From an uncultured Lachnospira sp. (GTDB lineage: Bacteria > Bacillota > Clostridia > Lachnospirales > Lachnospiraceae): a stretch of 64,000 nucleotides of DNA. Below the pieces are notes generated by a model. It was not told the origin of the DNA. It was given only the letters and a program-made list of their open reading frames with translations, and searched no databases. A program made the translations under genes and the position numbers. The stretch lies in the NCBI GenBank assembly GCA_910589305.1, contig CAJUTV010000007.1, forward strand, positions 120,649 to 184,648. The letters are read 5' to 3'. Shown here one piece after another: positions 17,744 to 27,583 of the stretch; positions within the stretch are counted from its first letter, which is position 1, and each line of letters starts with the position of its first letter.

Positions 17744-19519
17744 TCCAACATCCATCCCCGCAAGTTTTTTCATAATAAGAACAGAATCCGTTGAATCAAC
17801 TTCTCCACTCTTATTTACATCACTGTTTGCCTCATTAATTTCGACCGCCATCTGTGCAAGATATTGTTTAATACGAACACCATCACGCACATCAATTTCT
17901 CCACTGCCATCAACATCACCTAATAAAACTGTTGGAGTAGGATCTGGGTCTGGTGTTGTACTCTCTTTATAAGTAGTTAATTCTTCAACATTTTCTGGAG
18001 TAACCTCAACGCCATCAATCAATAATTTTACATCGCTGAATATTACTTTTGCTTTTCTTGCTGTATACATACCTACATATACATACTTAGAATCAACAGA
18101 TGTCAATTTAAAATCGAATCCACCTGTCACAGTCTGTTCTGTGCCAAATGTACACGCATAGCCGTCTGGATTGCTCTCAATCTTTAAATCATATGTATTT
18201 CCGATTTCTACACCATTTTGCATTGTGCCGCCATTGCCAAGAACGCCATCTTTTCTCTTAATACAATTTAATGCGCCGCCTTCAGCTGATTTATCTAATG
18301 ACAAAACACCTGCTGCAACATAATCCGACTTAATCGCTTTATCATTTTTATCAATATACATATCATCTCTTGCCATCAATCCAAAAGAACTTTGTCCATG
18401 AATCTCTATTGATTCCAGCGTTGCTTTTGCTGTTAATGTAAACTGAACATTTGAAGGAACACGACAATAGTACATAACAACACCGTCTGCACCTGAACCA
18501 ATCTTGCCGCCTTTATTCTTTGCATCGATTGTATAACTGCCTTTTCCATCAGAAGACAAAACAAGATTTGTCTTATTAGGAGCACCACCCAAATCGCCAA
18601 AAGCTGTTGGATTCCATATTCCAGCTTTATCTCCTAAAATACTTGGCTTTAAGTTTGGGTCATATTCTGGCTCTACATAATTAGGATTTGATACAAGGTC
18701 CTTTTCCTTTGTAGGTGCAGCTGCATCTGCCTTTACATGTTCTGAAACACCTGCAATGTTTAAATCTTTAATTGCCTGTGTAAGCATATAGGCATTATAC
18801 TTCGCACCATAAATATTGGTATGTGTATTATCTACACTGCTGCTTTTACTACCAGTCCAAGCATGAAGATATAAAGTTTCTGCTGGTGTAAGTTTATCAT
18901 ATAGCTCCTTTGTCAAAGAAGTCATATCAACAACTGGAATGCTAAGTGTTTGACCCATATCAATAATAGCCTGCGGATAACTACCTCCATTAGCAATATG
19001 AAGTTTGCCATCATCCCATGTTGTTTCTGTTCTTCTGACAATAGGCGTACATACAATTGGTGTTGCTCCTGCTGCTTGTGCTTTCTTTACATAATTTTCA
19101 TAAAGTGAATTGGCAAAACTTCCGCTTGTTTTATAATCACCTATTGGTGATGTATAACGTTCTTCTTCTTCTATTTTTTCATCATTATGTCCAAAACCGA
19201 TAATCAACACATCACCTTGTTTCATACCATCTGTCAATGTTTTATAATTTGCTTCCTTAAGAAAACTCTTAGAGCTTCTTCCTGAAAGTGCAAGGTTTTT
19301 AACCTCAAATGTGCCATCCATATAATTGGCAATCTGTGTACCATAGCCATATCTTGGATAATAATAATTATCTGTAAATGAACTTACAGTTGAATCACCA
19401 ACTACCCATATAGTAGGCTTTGCATCTGCTGCCTTAGTAACCATACCACCAAGCAGTCCGCTTAATGAAGTCACTATAAATATAGCAACAAACAAAAGAC
19501 TAAAAATACGTCTTTTCAT
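17738..19519 (-). CDS. Secreted CE12-like acetylesterase with dockerin
   Basis: A signal peptide (residues 1-31) is followed by an SGNH-hydrolase domain of the rhamnogalacturonan acetylesterase type. It shows GDSTV near residue 42, the glycine block ALSGRSSKSF near 79, GFGHND near 108 and DNTHTN near 231. Residues 290-515 form a beta-rich module, probably carbohydrate-binding. The C-terminus (from about 530) is a type I dockerin with two calcium loops, DVDGSGEIDVRDGV and DVNKSGEVDSTDSV. The enzyme likely removes acetyl groups from pectin while attached to a cohesin-bearing scaffold. Ribosome site AAAGGAGG lies before the ATG. It lies downstream of the pectin methylesterase gene. Confidence 0.9.
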   Translation of the reverse strand: MKRRIFSLLFVAIFIVTSLSGLLGGMVTKAADAKPTIWVVGDSTVSSFTDNYYYPRYGYGTQIANYMDGTFEVKNLALSGRSSKSFLKEANYKTLTDGMKQGDVLIIGFGHNDEKIEEEERYTSPIGDYKTSGSFANSLYENYVKKAQAAGATPIVCTPIVRRTETTWDDGKLHIANGGSYPQAIIDMGQTLSIPVVDMTSLTKELYDKLTPAETLYLHAWTGSKSSSVDNTHTNIYGAKYNAYMLTQAIKDLNIAGVSEHVKADAAAPTKEKDLVSNPNYVEPEYDPNLKPSILGDKAGIWNPTAFGDLGGAPNKTNLVLSSDGKGSYTIDAKNKGGKIGSGADGVVMYYCRVPSNVQFTLTAKATLESIEIHGQSSFGLMARDDMYIDKNDKAIKSDYVAAGVLSLDKSAEGGALNCIKRKDGVLGNGGTMQNGVEIGNTYDLKIESNPDGYACTFGTEQTVTGGFDFKLTSVDSKYVYVGMYTARKAKVIFSDVKLLIDGVEVTPENVEELTTYKESTTPDPDPTPTVLLGDVDGSGEIDVRDGVRIKQYLAQMAVEINEANSDVNKSGEVDSTDSVLIMKKLAGMDVGF

Positions 19520-19559
19520 AAATTATATCCTCCTTTTAAAGAATAAAATTTTAGTTCAT

Positions 19560-19654
19560 ATGGGGCTGTTGAACAAAATATACAAAATATCCTTTCATAT
19601 TACATTTCGTTTTACAATATCTTATGTGTCATTTTATTGATACAACAGTCCCAT
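19560..19654. terminator. Imperfect palindrome between the two dockerin genes
   Basis: ATGGGGCTGTTG at 19560-19571 pairs with CAACAGTCCCAT at 19643-19654 (one G-T pair), with AT-rich, partly self-complementary sequence between. It could terminate or trim the transcript between the esterase genes. Confidence 0.45.
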
Positions 19655-19679
19655 ACTGCTAACTTATTACTCACAAAAT

Positions 19680-22600
19680 TTAAAATCCAACATCCATCTT
19701 AGCAATTTTCTTCAAAATCAAAACAGCATCTACTGTATTTATTGTTCCATCTTTATTAACATCACTATTTGCTGTATTAATTTCAACACTCATTTTTGCA
19801 AGATACTTTCTAATCATAACACCATCGCGAATATCAATTTTACCATCACCATCTACATCCCCTAATTTACCAACTGGGTCAACTGGCACATCTGGTATAT
19901 CAGGTACTTCTGGAATAGCATTTTTAATCTCTGCAAGCATATCATTTCCAATCTTTGTCCAATACTCTGACTCCATCGTGTAATTTTTCTCTTCATCTCT
20001 AGCATATGCTGTAAATTCACCGCTTCCATTTACTATAAATGGCTGCTGTCCGTTTGGATTGATACCGCCTGTCTTTGATGGCATCTGTACTGCTGCCGCA
20101 ATATTTAAATCTAATCCTTGTATTGCTTTTACAATCAAAGCTGCTGACAAAAAGCCGCCTGTCTTATTGCTATGTGTGCTGTCTCCGTCTGCCATCGTCT
20201 CTGAACCAAGCGGTGATTTTTTATTTCCAGCAGCAGGGTCTGCTTTATATGCAGCCTCATACATATCTTTTGTCAACTCAAATGCGTCTATCAAAAGAAC
20301 ATCTTGTTCACTGGCAAGCTGTTTTACAGCTTGAACATAGGCATTGTTTGACGTTACCTGTGTATTTGTTGTTTTATCTGTGGAATCATGGTGTGGTCTT
20401 ATATTTCCTTTATCATCATAATACAATCTTGATACTGGAGTAATTAAGACTGGAATAGCTCCTTTTTCTCTGGCAGCATCAATATACTGCTGCAAGTACC
20501 ACTTATAAGTACCTCCACAGTCATATGAATAAAATTGTTCTCCATATTTATCAACAAGGTTAGAAGGTGTATTTACCTTTGTACCTGGTGTTGATGGATA
20601 AATACCATTGGCATCTGGTGTTCCTAATGGAGCATATCGCTCTTCTGTATAACCAGCACCATTAGCACAGTCATTATGTCCAAACTGAATAAATAAATAA
20701 TCGCCCTCTTTGATATTTTGCTTAATCTTGTCAAGAGAACCTTCGTTAATAAAGTTTCTTGTACTTCTTCCACCATTGGCATAATTTTGTATTGCTACTT
20801 TTGATACATCAAAGAATGTTTGGATAAACTCCCCCCATGAACCTTCTTGTTGAGGTTGACCATTCATATACATACCATTTGCAGAATAATCTTTAACGGT
20901 AGAATCACCTGCAAGGAATACATTGACACCATTGCCAAGTATAATATCTGAACTTCCGCCAGAAGGGTCTTCAAAACCATCTCTTACATCTTCCTCAACG
21001 GTATATGATGCAGTTGTTCCCTTTGTTCCATTGAGTAATTCTGGCTCAACAACAACTTTAATCTTCTTTCCAATAGCTTCTTTTGGAATAATACATGTAT
21101 TGCTTATATTTGCTGTTGTTGCCTTAATTAATGTTTCTTTCTTATCGGTATCTACAATATACCACTTGATAACAGAAGCATCTTGTGCATCCTGTTTTGC
21201 ACCAAATGAATAACCTACTGTCAATTTATGTCCTGGATATGGTGCATTGATATCGCCGTTATCCGTAACATATGGCTGTGTTGAAAATGCTACACTTGTC
21301 TCATCCCCAACATAATTTGTTGGTGTCCAATCTCCAAAATAAGCCTTTACATCTATCTTAGAAGCTGTGTCAGAAGATATTGGAGCAACAACTCTCTTTG
21401 ATGTATCTACATTTTCGCCATCCAAAGAAGTTGTGTTATATTCTTTATAATTTGCATTTTCAGGCTTGCTGCCGCTCATCTCTATCCAGCCTGCCTCTGT
21501 AATCAGACTTGGATTCTCAAGCTTGGTATTTAAAAACGCAACTGTAGCGTTAGCTCCCCATGGTCTTCCCCAGTATCCGCCAGCAACTTGAAGCTTTGTA
21601 TCAGCCGTTACCACACAGTTTCTAAAAAGATAACCCAACTGTTTATCCGTTGTTTTATCATCAGGTCTTTGTGCTGTGATATAACCTGAAAGTGCTTTAT
21701 CACTATAGCCTTTCCAGTTTAATTGACAGCCGTCAAATACACAATTTCCTGAACCAAATATATAATCCGTATTTCCTTCTATAAAGCAATTCTTAAAATA
21801 AATACTTGCATTGCCTGTATAAAGTGTATCTTGACTTGAGTAAAACTTACAATTGACAAGTTCTGATTTATCTGCCTCAATAGCCAATGCCGTTGCTCGT
21901 TCTGTCGCTGTTTTTGATGTTACATCTGTACCATATTTTCTTTCTAATGTAATTGCTTCTCCGCCGCTAGGCTCTACACCATCTTCTAATTCTTCATCTG
22001 TAATATAGCGGTTAAATGAAGCCTCAAACGTTATACCAGAAGCCTTAAAAGCAGTCGCTGTATTTCTTACATATACAGAACAGCCCCATTTTGCTGCTGT
22101 AAGCTTTTGATACTTATCATAAGCATTTTCTTCATTATAAAAGCCGCTGCTATCTACACTGTAATACTTATATCCAATGCCGTAATACCATGTAAGAAGA
22201 ACCTCTCTATTGGTATCATTCACAAACGATACATATGGTGTTGTAAGAATAACTTGTTCTCTGTATGTACCTGGTGCAATATGAACAGTTATTCTGTCCT
22301 CTTCCTTTGTTGGGTTCATTGCTGCACATGCTGCAACAGCCTCATTGATTGTATTATAGTTTAACTCGCCTTTATCGGTATAACCTACATAAATATCTTT
22401 TACTAACGGCTTTGACTCAGGGTTTTTTGTTGATACAAAAAATAAATCCTTCTTTACCTCACCACCATTTACAACCACATGCGTTGTTGTCTTATAATTT
22501 GCAACCGTAGTGACAGCTTCATAAGAACCATCTCTTAATTGAACCTCATAACCTGAAGCAGTAACACTGGCTTTGTATGTATATCCATCATCCACATTTT

Positions 22601-23861
22601 TAAATGTCAATTCAGTCACTTTGCCGTCTGCTCCCAGTTCCTTAAAACCGCCTGACACTTTATAAACTTCTTTGAGAGCTACCTTGATATCTGCTGTTAT
22701 ATTCGTATTTCCAGAAACAAGACCACCCTCTGTTACCTTATAATCATTAACACCAGACAGCTCAACTGTATATTTTACATCTGGCTGAAGCTGTGCTGTA
22801 AATCCTAAATTGCTGTCCATTGTAAGTGTTACATCATCTGCAAGACTTTCTTTGTCTGCAACAAGCTTTACAGCAAGCTTTGTCACATCATAATCACTTG
22901 CAAAACCTGTAATCTTACCAGAGTATGTATACATACTCTTCTCTTCAACAACAAGTTTTACATCAGTCTTGCCAGAAAGAGCATCGGTTGTTGTTACCTC
23001 AACAAACTTTGAATCATTTGTAATACCATATCCTGCAAAGCCAGAAAGTGAAGCTGTATATGTATCATCAGCAGCAAGCACTGCACTAAACTTACCTCCA
23101 CTCACTGCTACCTCTGTCTTGACACCTGTTTTATTGCTGGTAAAAACAATCTTTGCTGTATCAGGCACACTTACACTGCCCTCAACCGTTCCTGACACCG
23201 CTGCACCTGGAATGCGAACAATTCTGCTATATACAGGTTTTCCGACAGAACCTGTCCATATTTTATATGTACCACTATTTTGTGCAACAAATTCATATCG
23301 TTTCATTTCTTTAATGATACTTGCTGTATCAAGTTGTGTGCCGCCTTGTGTACACTCAAAATTCAGCTCTGCACCATCAGCAAACGTACTCAATCCCATA
23401 TATACCCAGAATTTATCACCTGCATTGACATTAGCAATCGTCATATGTCTTCTGCCTGCACCACCTGTACCATTACAGTAATACATACCATTTGCTTTAT
23501 AACCATCTTCATATTGATTTGTAACTTGACTGCTTGGATTAGGATGTGTTTTGTTTGATATCGAATATAGTCGGTCTCCACTGGCATGTGACAATGTCAA
23601 ATCGCCAAAAACTATTGTTCCTCCTGTAAATTTAGCATCTGCTCCAACATTTGGTGTTGCTTCCCAATCGGCTGCTGTAATATGGTTTGCATATATATTG
23701 GTATTGGTTTCCTCAACAGCACCAAAATCCCAGACATCCATTTTCTTTGCTTCTCTTACATTATCTGCACCAAGTGCTATCAGACTATTTCCTACACAAG
23801 ATACTAGCATCAGCATAGCACAAAAAATACTGCAATAACGTCTTATCGAACTTCTTTTCAT
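19680..23861 (-). CDS. Bifunctional secreted pectin methylesterase (CE8) and CE12 acetylesterase with dockerin
   Basis: This 1393-residue multidomain enzyme has, in order: signal peptide (1-32); a beta-rich N-terminal module (40-215); three or four beta-sandwich repeats of carboxypeptidase-regulatory type (220-480); a CE8 pectinesterase (about 485-820) with SSQDTLYTG, the catalytic aspartate in GNTDYIFGSG (near 695) and GRPWG (near 768); an Ig-like linker; a CE12 SGNH esterase (about 975-1250) with GDSTV, NGGRSTRNF, QFGHND and DSTHSN; and a C-terminal type I dockerin (from about 1335). It should strip both methyl and acetyl esters from pectin outside the cell. The next gene encodes a second CE12-dockerin enzyme. 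Confidence 0.92.
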   Translation of the reverse strand: MKRSSIRRYCSIFCAMLMLVSCVGNSLIALGADNVREAKKMDVWDFGAVEETNTNIYANHITAADWEATPNVGADAKFTGGTIVFGDLTLSHASGDRLYSISNKTHPNPSSQVTNQYEDGYKANGMYYCNGTGGAGRRHMTIANVNAGDKFWVYMGLSTFADGAELNFECTQGGTQLDTASIIKEMKRYEFVAQNSGTYKIWTGSVGKPVYSRIVRIPGAAVSGTVEGSVSVPDTAKIVFTSNKTGVKTEVAVSGGKFSAVLAADDTYTASLSGFAGYGITNDSKFVEVTTTDALSGKTDVKLVVEEKSMYTYSGKITGFASDYDVTKLAVKLVADKESLADDVTLTMDSNLGFTAQLQPDVKYTVELSGVNDYKVTEGGLVSGNTNITADIKVALKEVYKVSGGFKELGADGKVTELTFKNVDDGYTYKASVTASGYEVQLRDGSYEAVTTVANYKTTTHVVVNGGEVKKDLFFVSTKNPESKPLVKDIYVGYTDKGELNYNTINEAVAACAAMNPTKEEDRITVHIAPGTYREQVILTTPYVSFVNDTNREVLLTWYYGIGYKYYSVDSSGFYNEENAYDKYQKLTAAKWGCSVYVRNTATAFKASGITFEASFNRYITDEELEDGVEPSGGEAITLERKYGTDVTSKTATERATALAIEADKSELVNCKFYSSQDTLYTGNASIYFKNCFIEGNTDYIFGSGNCVFDGCQLNWKGYSDKALSGYITAQRPDDKTTDKQLGYLFRNCVVTADTKLQVAGGYWGRPWGANATVAFLNTKLENPSLITEAGWIEMSGSKPENANYKEYNTTSLDGENVDTSKRVVAPISSDTASKIDVKAYFGDWTPTNYVGDETSVAFSTQPYVTDNGDINAPYPGHKLTVGYSFGAKQDAQDASVIKWYIVDTDKKETLIKATTANISNTCIIPKEAIGKKIKVVVEPELLNGTKGTTASYTVEEDVRDGFEDPSGGSSDIILGNGVNVFLAGDSTVKDYSANGMYMNGQPQQEGSWGEFIQTFFDVSKVAIQNYANGGRSTRNFINEGSLDKIKQNIKEGDYLFIQFGHNDCANGAGYTEERYAPLGTPDANGIYPSTPGTKVNTPSNLVDKYGEQFYSYDCGGTYKWYLQQYIDAAREKGAIPVLITPVSRLYYDDKGNIRPHHDSTDKTTNTQVTSNNAYVQAVKQLASEQDVLLIDAFELTKDMYEAAYKADPAAGNKKSPLGSETMADGDSTHSNKTGGFLSAALIVKAIQGLDLNIAAAVQMPSKTGGINPNGQQPFIVNGSGEFTAYARDEEKNYTMESEYWTKIGNDMLAEIKNAIPEVPDIPDVPVDPVGKLGDVDGDGKIDIRDGVMIRKYLAKMSVEINTANSDVNKDGTINTVDAVLILKKIAKMDVGF

Positions 23862-23870
23862 GAATACCTG

Positions 23871-23988
23871 CTACTAAAAATATAAGCCTATATATTCATT
23901 TTTCTAATAAATTATAGGCGTATCGATTAGTAGACTCTCCTTTCTTTAAATATTTTTATATAATAATTATATAACTTTTCCCATTATA
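23871..23988 (-). promoter_or_regulatory. Promoter and structured leader of the pectinesterase gene
   Basis: On the minus strand a TATAAT box (23988-23983) has no good -35, which suggests an activated promoter. Just before the gene, nested stems are visible: CTACTAA (23933-23927) with TTAGTAG (23877-23871), enclosing GCCTATA (23919-23913) with TATAGGC (23892-23886). The outer stem ends two bases from the AGGT ribosome site. Confidence 0.45.
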
Positions 23989-24086
23989 CTGCAACAATAT
24001 GCTAAAAATTTCACATTTGTATATAATAAAAGTTCCATATTTTTCCTATAAAATAAACATTCTTTCAAAATACAATTATTTTAAAT

Positions 24087-24809
24087 TTATTTACTTATAT
24101 TGTTTTTTCTTTTTATCCTATGGAATTGTGGCTTTAATGTCACATCTGAAATAACAAGTCCATCACGGCAGCCAATAATATATTTTATTATATCTGCCAC
24201 CTCTTTGGGTTCCAGACATGCCAGCATATCCTCATCTTCAGTAAAATCAGCATTTCTATAAAGATTGGTCTTTGTCATATCAGGCTGTATGTTAATAACT
24301 TTGATGCCTGTCTTTCTAACCTCGTCAAACAAACTGTGACTAAAACTTGTCAATCCTGCCTTTGTAGCCCCATATACACACCCATGTGTATTTGACTTGG
24401 TAGCTGTCACCGAAGAAATATTGACAATGGTTCCCTTTGTTTTTTGCAAATCGCGAAGCAATATATTGGTGATAATCATAGGCGCCTCTAAATTCGTCCG
24501 CACCATCTGCTGAATCTTTGTACTGTTTAATGTTTCATGAGGTCCATAAAACCCTACTCCTGCATTGTTTACAAGCAATTCAACGCTATGTTGTTGTCTT
24601 ATGATATTTAGTTTATCAATCAATTGTTTTGTATCTGTAATATCACAGACCATTTGATGAAACAATGATTTAAATTTATTGTCAAAACATTCACTATCAC
24701 AAAATGTTCTTCCAAAGCCATATACAAAAAAGTCTTGCTGTACCAACATTTTACTGATAGCAAGTCCTATTCCTGAGGACGCTCCTGTCACAACTGCCAC
24801 TTTTTCCAT
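24087..24809 (-). CDS. Short-chain dehydrogenase/reductase
   Basis: The 240-residue protein is a classical SDR. The NAD(P)-binding TGASSGIG lies at residues 8-15, NNAGVG near 82, the catalytic serine in NISSVTATKS near 133, and YxxxK in CVYGATKAG near 146. The substrate is unknown. Ribosome site GGAGG lies upstream. It follows the spore photoproduct lyase gene on the same strand after 76 bases and may belong to that transcript. Confidence 0.9.
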   Translation of the reverse strand: MEKVAVVTGASSGIGLAISKMLVQQDFFVYGFGRTFCDSECFDNKFKSLFHQMVCDITDTKQLIDKLNIIRQQHSVELLVNNAGVGFYGPHETLNSTKIQQMVRTNLEAPMIITNILLRDLQKTKGTIVNISSVTATKSNTHGCVYGATKAGLTSFSHSLFDEVRKTGIKVINIQPDMTKTNLYRNADFTEDEDMLACLEPKEVADIIKYIIGCRDGLVISDVTLKPQFHRIKRKNNISK

Positions 24810-24885
24810 TATGTTTCTTTTCCTCCTGCTTCCCCATAATCAACATCATATCTATAAAATCAAAATAAGACTAACTTCATTTATT

Positions 24886-25905
24886 TTAATTATTCCACAT
24901 AAACACTTTATTGCTTCCAACCAAGTCTGTAAGTCTTGCAGCTAAAAATTGTTCCATCTCACACATGACTTGTGTTTTATAGTGATATACTCCTTTGTCA
25001 TTCTCATATGGGTACTGTGTAATATCTGAATAGGGGTCATTGTTTCGCATATTTTTTAAATAATCAACGGATATGCGAAATGAACCAATACTGACGTCCA
25101 TTAACTTTTGCATATCAATATTTTGTGAAATCGTATCAAGCATACCTTTATAATGATATTTCCAATCGTTGCAATATATCATTGGGTCAAAACATAATCG
25201 AACCAAATGTCCTTTATCCATCATACTTTTTGCCCAATTGATTCTATCCGCCATAGAAGCTGTGCCATGCTCATATCGTTCAATAATATATTGAGGCGAA
25301 ACGGTAATGGCATATATCACACCATCAACGACTTCTATATCTTGTATTATCTTTTTACTGCAGCATTTTGTACGTATCTCTATCTTTAGATTACTATGCG
25401 TTTTTACAAACTCTGTCCATATCTTTACAAACCCTGTCAATCCCTCAATAGCTATTAAGTCTGTATCATAAGACACACAGATATAAGCACTATGCTCTTG
25501 CAATATCTGTTCCACTTCTTTTAAAATATCTTCAATATTAATAAAAATAACCATATTGCCTGATGGATACATTCCTTTAAGATAGCAATATTCACAGTTA
25601 TATAAACAATTCATCACACAGGATGTATAATAAAAATGTTCATTGCCAAAATTTTGACAAACCTTAGCGCCTGGATAAACTAATTTTCCCTGCTTTGACG
25701 CAATAATAAGAGACTGTGCTTTATGCTGTGACAAATAATTTTGACCTTTTCGACAAAATATATCTTTGAAATGCTTAATCAAAATAATTTGTGCTTCTGG
25801 AAAATGACGCAGCAACTGAATGGTACTAGGATGGTCTAGTATCTGCTGTTCGACATATATATGGGAAAATCGTTTACTATAATAATTCCATTTCAAGTTG
25901 TTCAT
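24886..25905 (-). CDS. splB: Spore photoproduct lyase (radical SAM)
   Basis: The enzyme repairs the thymine dimer of spore DNA (spore photoproduct) on germination. The radical-SAM cluster is CxxxCxxC at Cys100, Cys104 and Cys107, inside SCVMNCLYNCEYCYLKG. Cys143 in YICVSYDTDL matches the conserved catalytic cysteine 141 of Bacillus SplB. Length (339 residues) is normal. The start lies 29 bases inside the end of the phosphorylase-like gene, so the two are coupled. Its presence implies that the organism sporulates. Confidence 0.93.
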   Translation of the reverse strand: MNNLKWNYYSKRFSHIYVEQQILDHPSTIQLLRHFPEAQIILIKHFKDIFCRKGQNYLSQHKAQSLIIASKQGKLVYPGAKVCQNFGNEHFYYTSCVMNCLYNCEYCYLKGMYPSGNMVIFINIEDILKEVEQILQEHSAYICVSYDTDLIAIEGLTGFVKIWTEFVKTHSNLKIEIRTKCCSKKIIQDIEVVDGVIYAITVSPQYIIERYEHGTASMADRINWAKSMMDKGHLVRLCFDPMIYCNDWKYHYKGMLDTISQNIDMQKLMDVSIGSFRISVDYLKNMRNNDPYSDITQYPYENDKGVYHYKTQVMCEMEQFLAARLTDLVGSNKVFMWNN

Positions 25906-26833
25906 AACACTTTTTCCCTTCCCTTTTATCTTTACATGGAAGCCTTTTATCCAAATACATCTCTTCTATCTTTTTGTGATAGTCTATACCTGTTATATCC
26001 ATATAATGAAATAGATGCTTTAATTTGTTTCGCATAGTCTCTGAACAGTGCATATCACTGCATACCTTATCTATCCAATCCATTTGAGCAAATGATGGAA
26101 ATTTACTTAATTGTAGTGCTTCTATCTCTTGCTGCCTAACAAGAATATCTAAAAATTGTATAAGTGCTTTTTCCTGCTCCATAAAAATTGCATGGATAGA
26201 TTCTGGTGTTACTTTTTGCGGCTCACCATTATCAGACACAACTTTTAAAATAATAATTCGTTCTGTTCCCACATACTGAATAGCGGCTTGATAAAATCCC
26301 GCCGCTTCCATATCAATCAATATATTTTTTGTACCTGTCATACAATCTGCTATATTAGGATAGTTGTCAAATTTTTCTTTATCTTTTGTGTATAATACTG
26401 GCAATGTCAAAATAGCACTTTCTAAAAAATCATGCCTATATAAGATATCTGGATAAAATGTCTTGCTGGTCTCTGCCTGTATAATTTTATTACAAATATA
26501 AACATTGTTTTGATAATGATTTGTCGAAAAAATACCGCATGTTCCAATATGAACGATTCTGTCTTGATTACTGATATTATATTTTGTACAGATATGACTT
26601 ACTGATATGGCAGCAGCTATACTGCCTGTCCCCATAATAATAAGCTTTATATGCTTTTTATCATTGGCATATTGTTGATATTTTCCATTGAAGGGTTCCT
26701 TTTTTAAATGAAGTATTGCTATAAGCGCCTTTGCTTCAGGATAAATGGCTGTAAATATATATATCACACGCAATAACCTTGCCTTTCTGCTATCAAACAG
26801 CAAATAAATGTCATTATCACTATATTTTTTCAT
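25877..26833 (-). CDS. Nucleoside phosphorylase-like protein coupled to splB
   Basis: The N-terminal 240 residues look like the MTAN/PNP phosphorylase fold: MGTGSIAAAISVSHI near residue 64, VHIGTCGIF near 95, LIDMEAAGFYQAA near 170 with the glutamate used in nucleoside binding, and LKVVSDNGEP near 195. About 80 helical residues follow. The gene overlaps splB and precedes it, so I infer a role with spore DNA repair, perhaps handling a nucleoside by-product of radical-SAM chemistry. The ribosome site is weak. Spo0A-box-like sites lie just upstream. The substrate is unproven. Confidence 0.72.
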   Translation of the reverse strand: MKKYSDNDIYLLFDSRKARLLRVIYIFTAIYPEAKALIAILHLKKEPFNGKYQQYANDKKHIKLIIMGTGSIAAAISVSHICTKYNISNQDRIVHIGTCGIFSTNHYQNNVYICNKIIQAETSKTFYPDILYRHDFLESAILTLPVLYTKDKEKFDNYPNIADCMTGTKNILIDMEAAGFYQAAIQYVGTERIIILKVVSDNGEPQKVTPESIHAIFMEQEKALIQFLDILVRQQEIEALQLSKFPSFAQMDWIDKVCSDMHCSETMRNKLKHLFHYMDITGIDYHKKIEEMYLDKRLPCKDKREGKKCYEQLEMELL

Positions 26834-26898
26834 ATATTATTTATAGTAGTCATAATAGCACACTGTCAAATTCAAATTTAAACATGATTTCTTGTTTT

Positions 26899-27365
26899 TT
26901 CGACATTTTTCGACATTTTTCGCAAACCATTTTCGACATCTATTTTTGTCGAAAAACCACCTCCATAATTTGTACACTTCTTTGTCAAAGTCCCTATTTA
27001 TGCGGTTTTTTTAAAAAATTTTTCGACAATGACATAATTTCATTTGTCGATTTTTAAAGAAAATCCTTTCGACAAACTTCACTTTGTCGTTTGTCGTTTT
27101 ATGCCTCATTCATAATTTATTCATATTTTGTACTTATTTTTTACATATTTATCCTTTACTATTAGCTTGTCGTAGGAAAAGCCTAAGGCTCTTCATAAAC
27201 TCCTTCTTTTTTATACACCGTTATATATATATTGTTCTACTTTTACAAAGTAGCTACCTCCCTTGCTTTTTTTGTAATTAGAATATATATATAACGGTTT
27301 TTTTATGCCTATTTATTATCCTTCTGCAATCAATTTTAAATAACTTTGCACACTGCTTTTCGACA
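26899..27365. promoter_or_regulatory. Cluster of seven Spo0A-box-like sites
   Basis: The heptamer TTCGACA / TGTCGAA occurs exactly at 26899, 26909, 26932, 26947 (reverse orientation), 27022, 27068 and 27359. Near matches are TGTCGAT at 27045 and TGTCGTT at 27085 and 27092. TGTCGAA is the known core of the Spo0A box. The first two are 10 bases apart, one helical turn. The cluster starts 66 bases before the phosphorylase-splB operon, which is sporulation-linked. No gene is seen in 26834-27583. Confidence 0.6.
27217..27298. repeat. Inverted repeat with 17-base arms
   Basis: ACCGTTATATATATATT (27217-27233) is the exact reverse complement of 27282-27298. A small hairpin (TACTTT/AAAGTA) lies between the arms and a run of seven T follows. 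It could be a terminator on the plus strand or a tiny mobile relic. Confidence 0.5.
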
Positions 27366-27583
27366 AAAATATACATGAATTTTTTAATATCACTTGATTC
27401 TTTTTATATTTATTGGTACAATACCCCCAACATAGCTATTGTGTTAAAGTCTACACAGCAAATTTTTTATAAAAATCCATATTAATTTTATAATATAAAA
27501 ACCATAATATAGCTATGATATTATTGCTCACATTAATTTTATGATATAATAACCACAACATAATGAATGAAAGAGGTGAAAGG

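Noticed and set aside
20059..20443. Plus-strand open frames inside the pectinesterase gene
   Set aside because: They mirror the coding pattern of the minus-strand enzyme, have no ribosome sites and look like no known protein.
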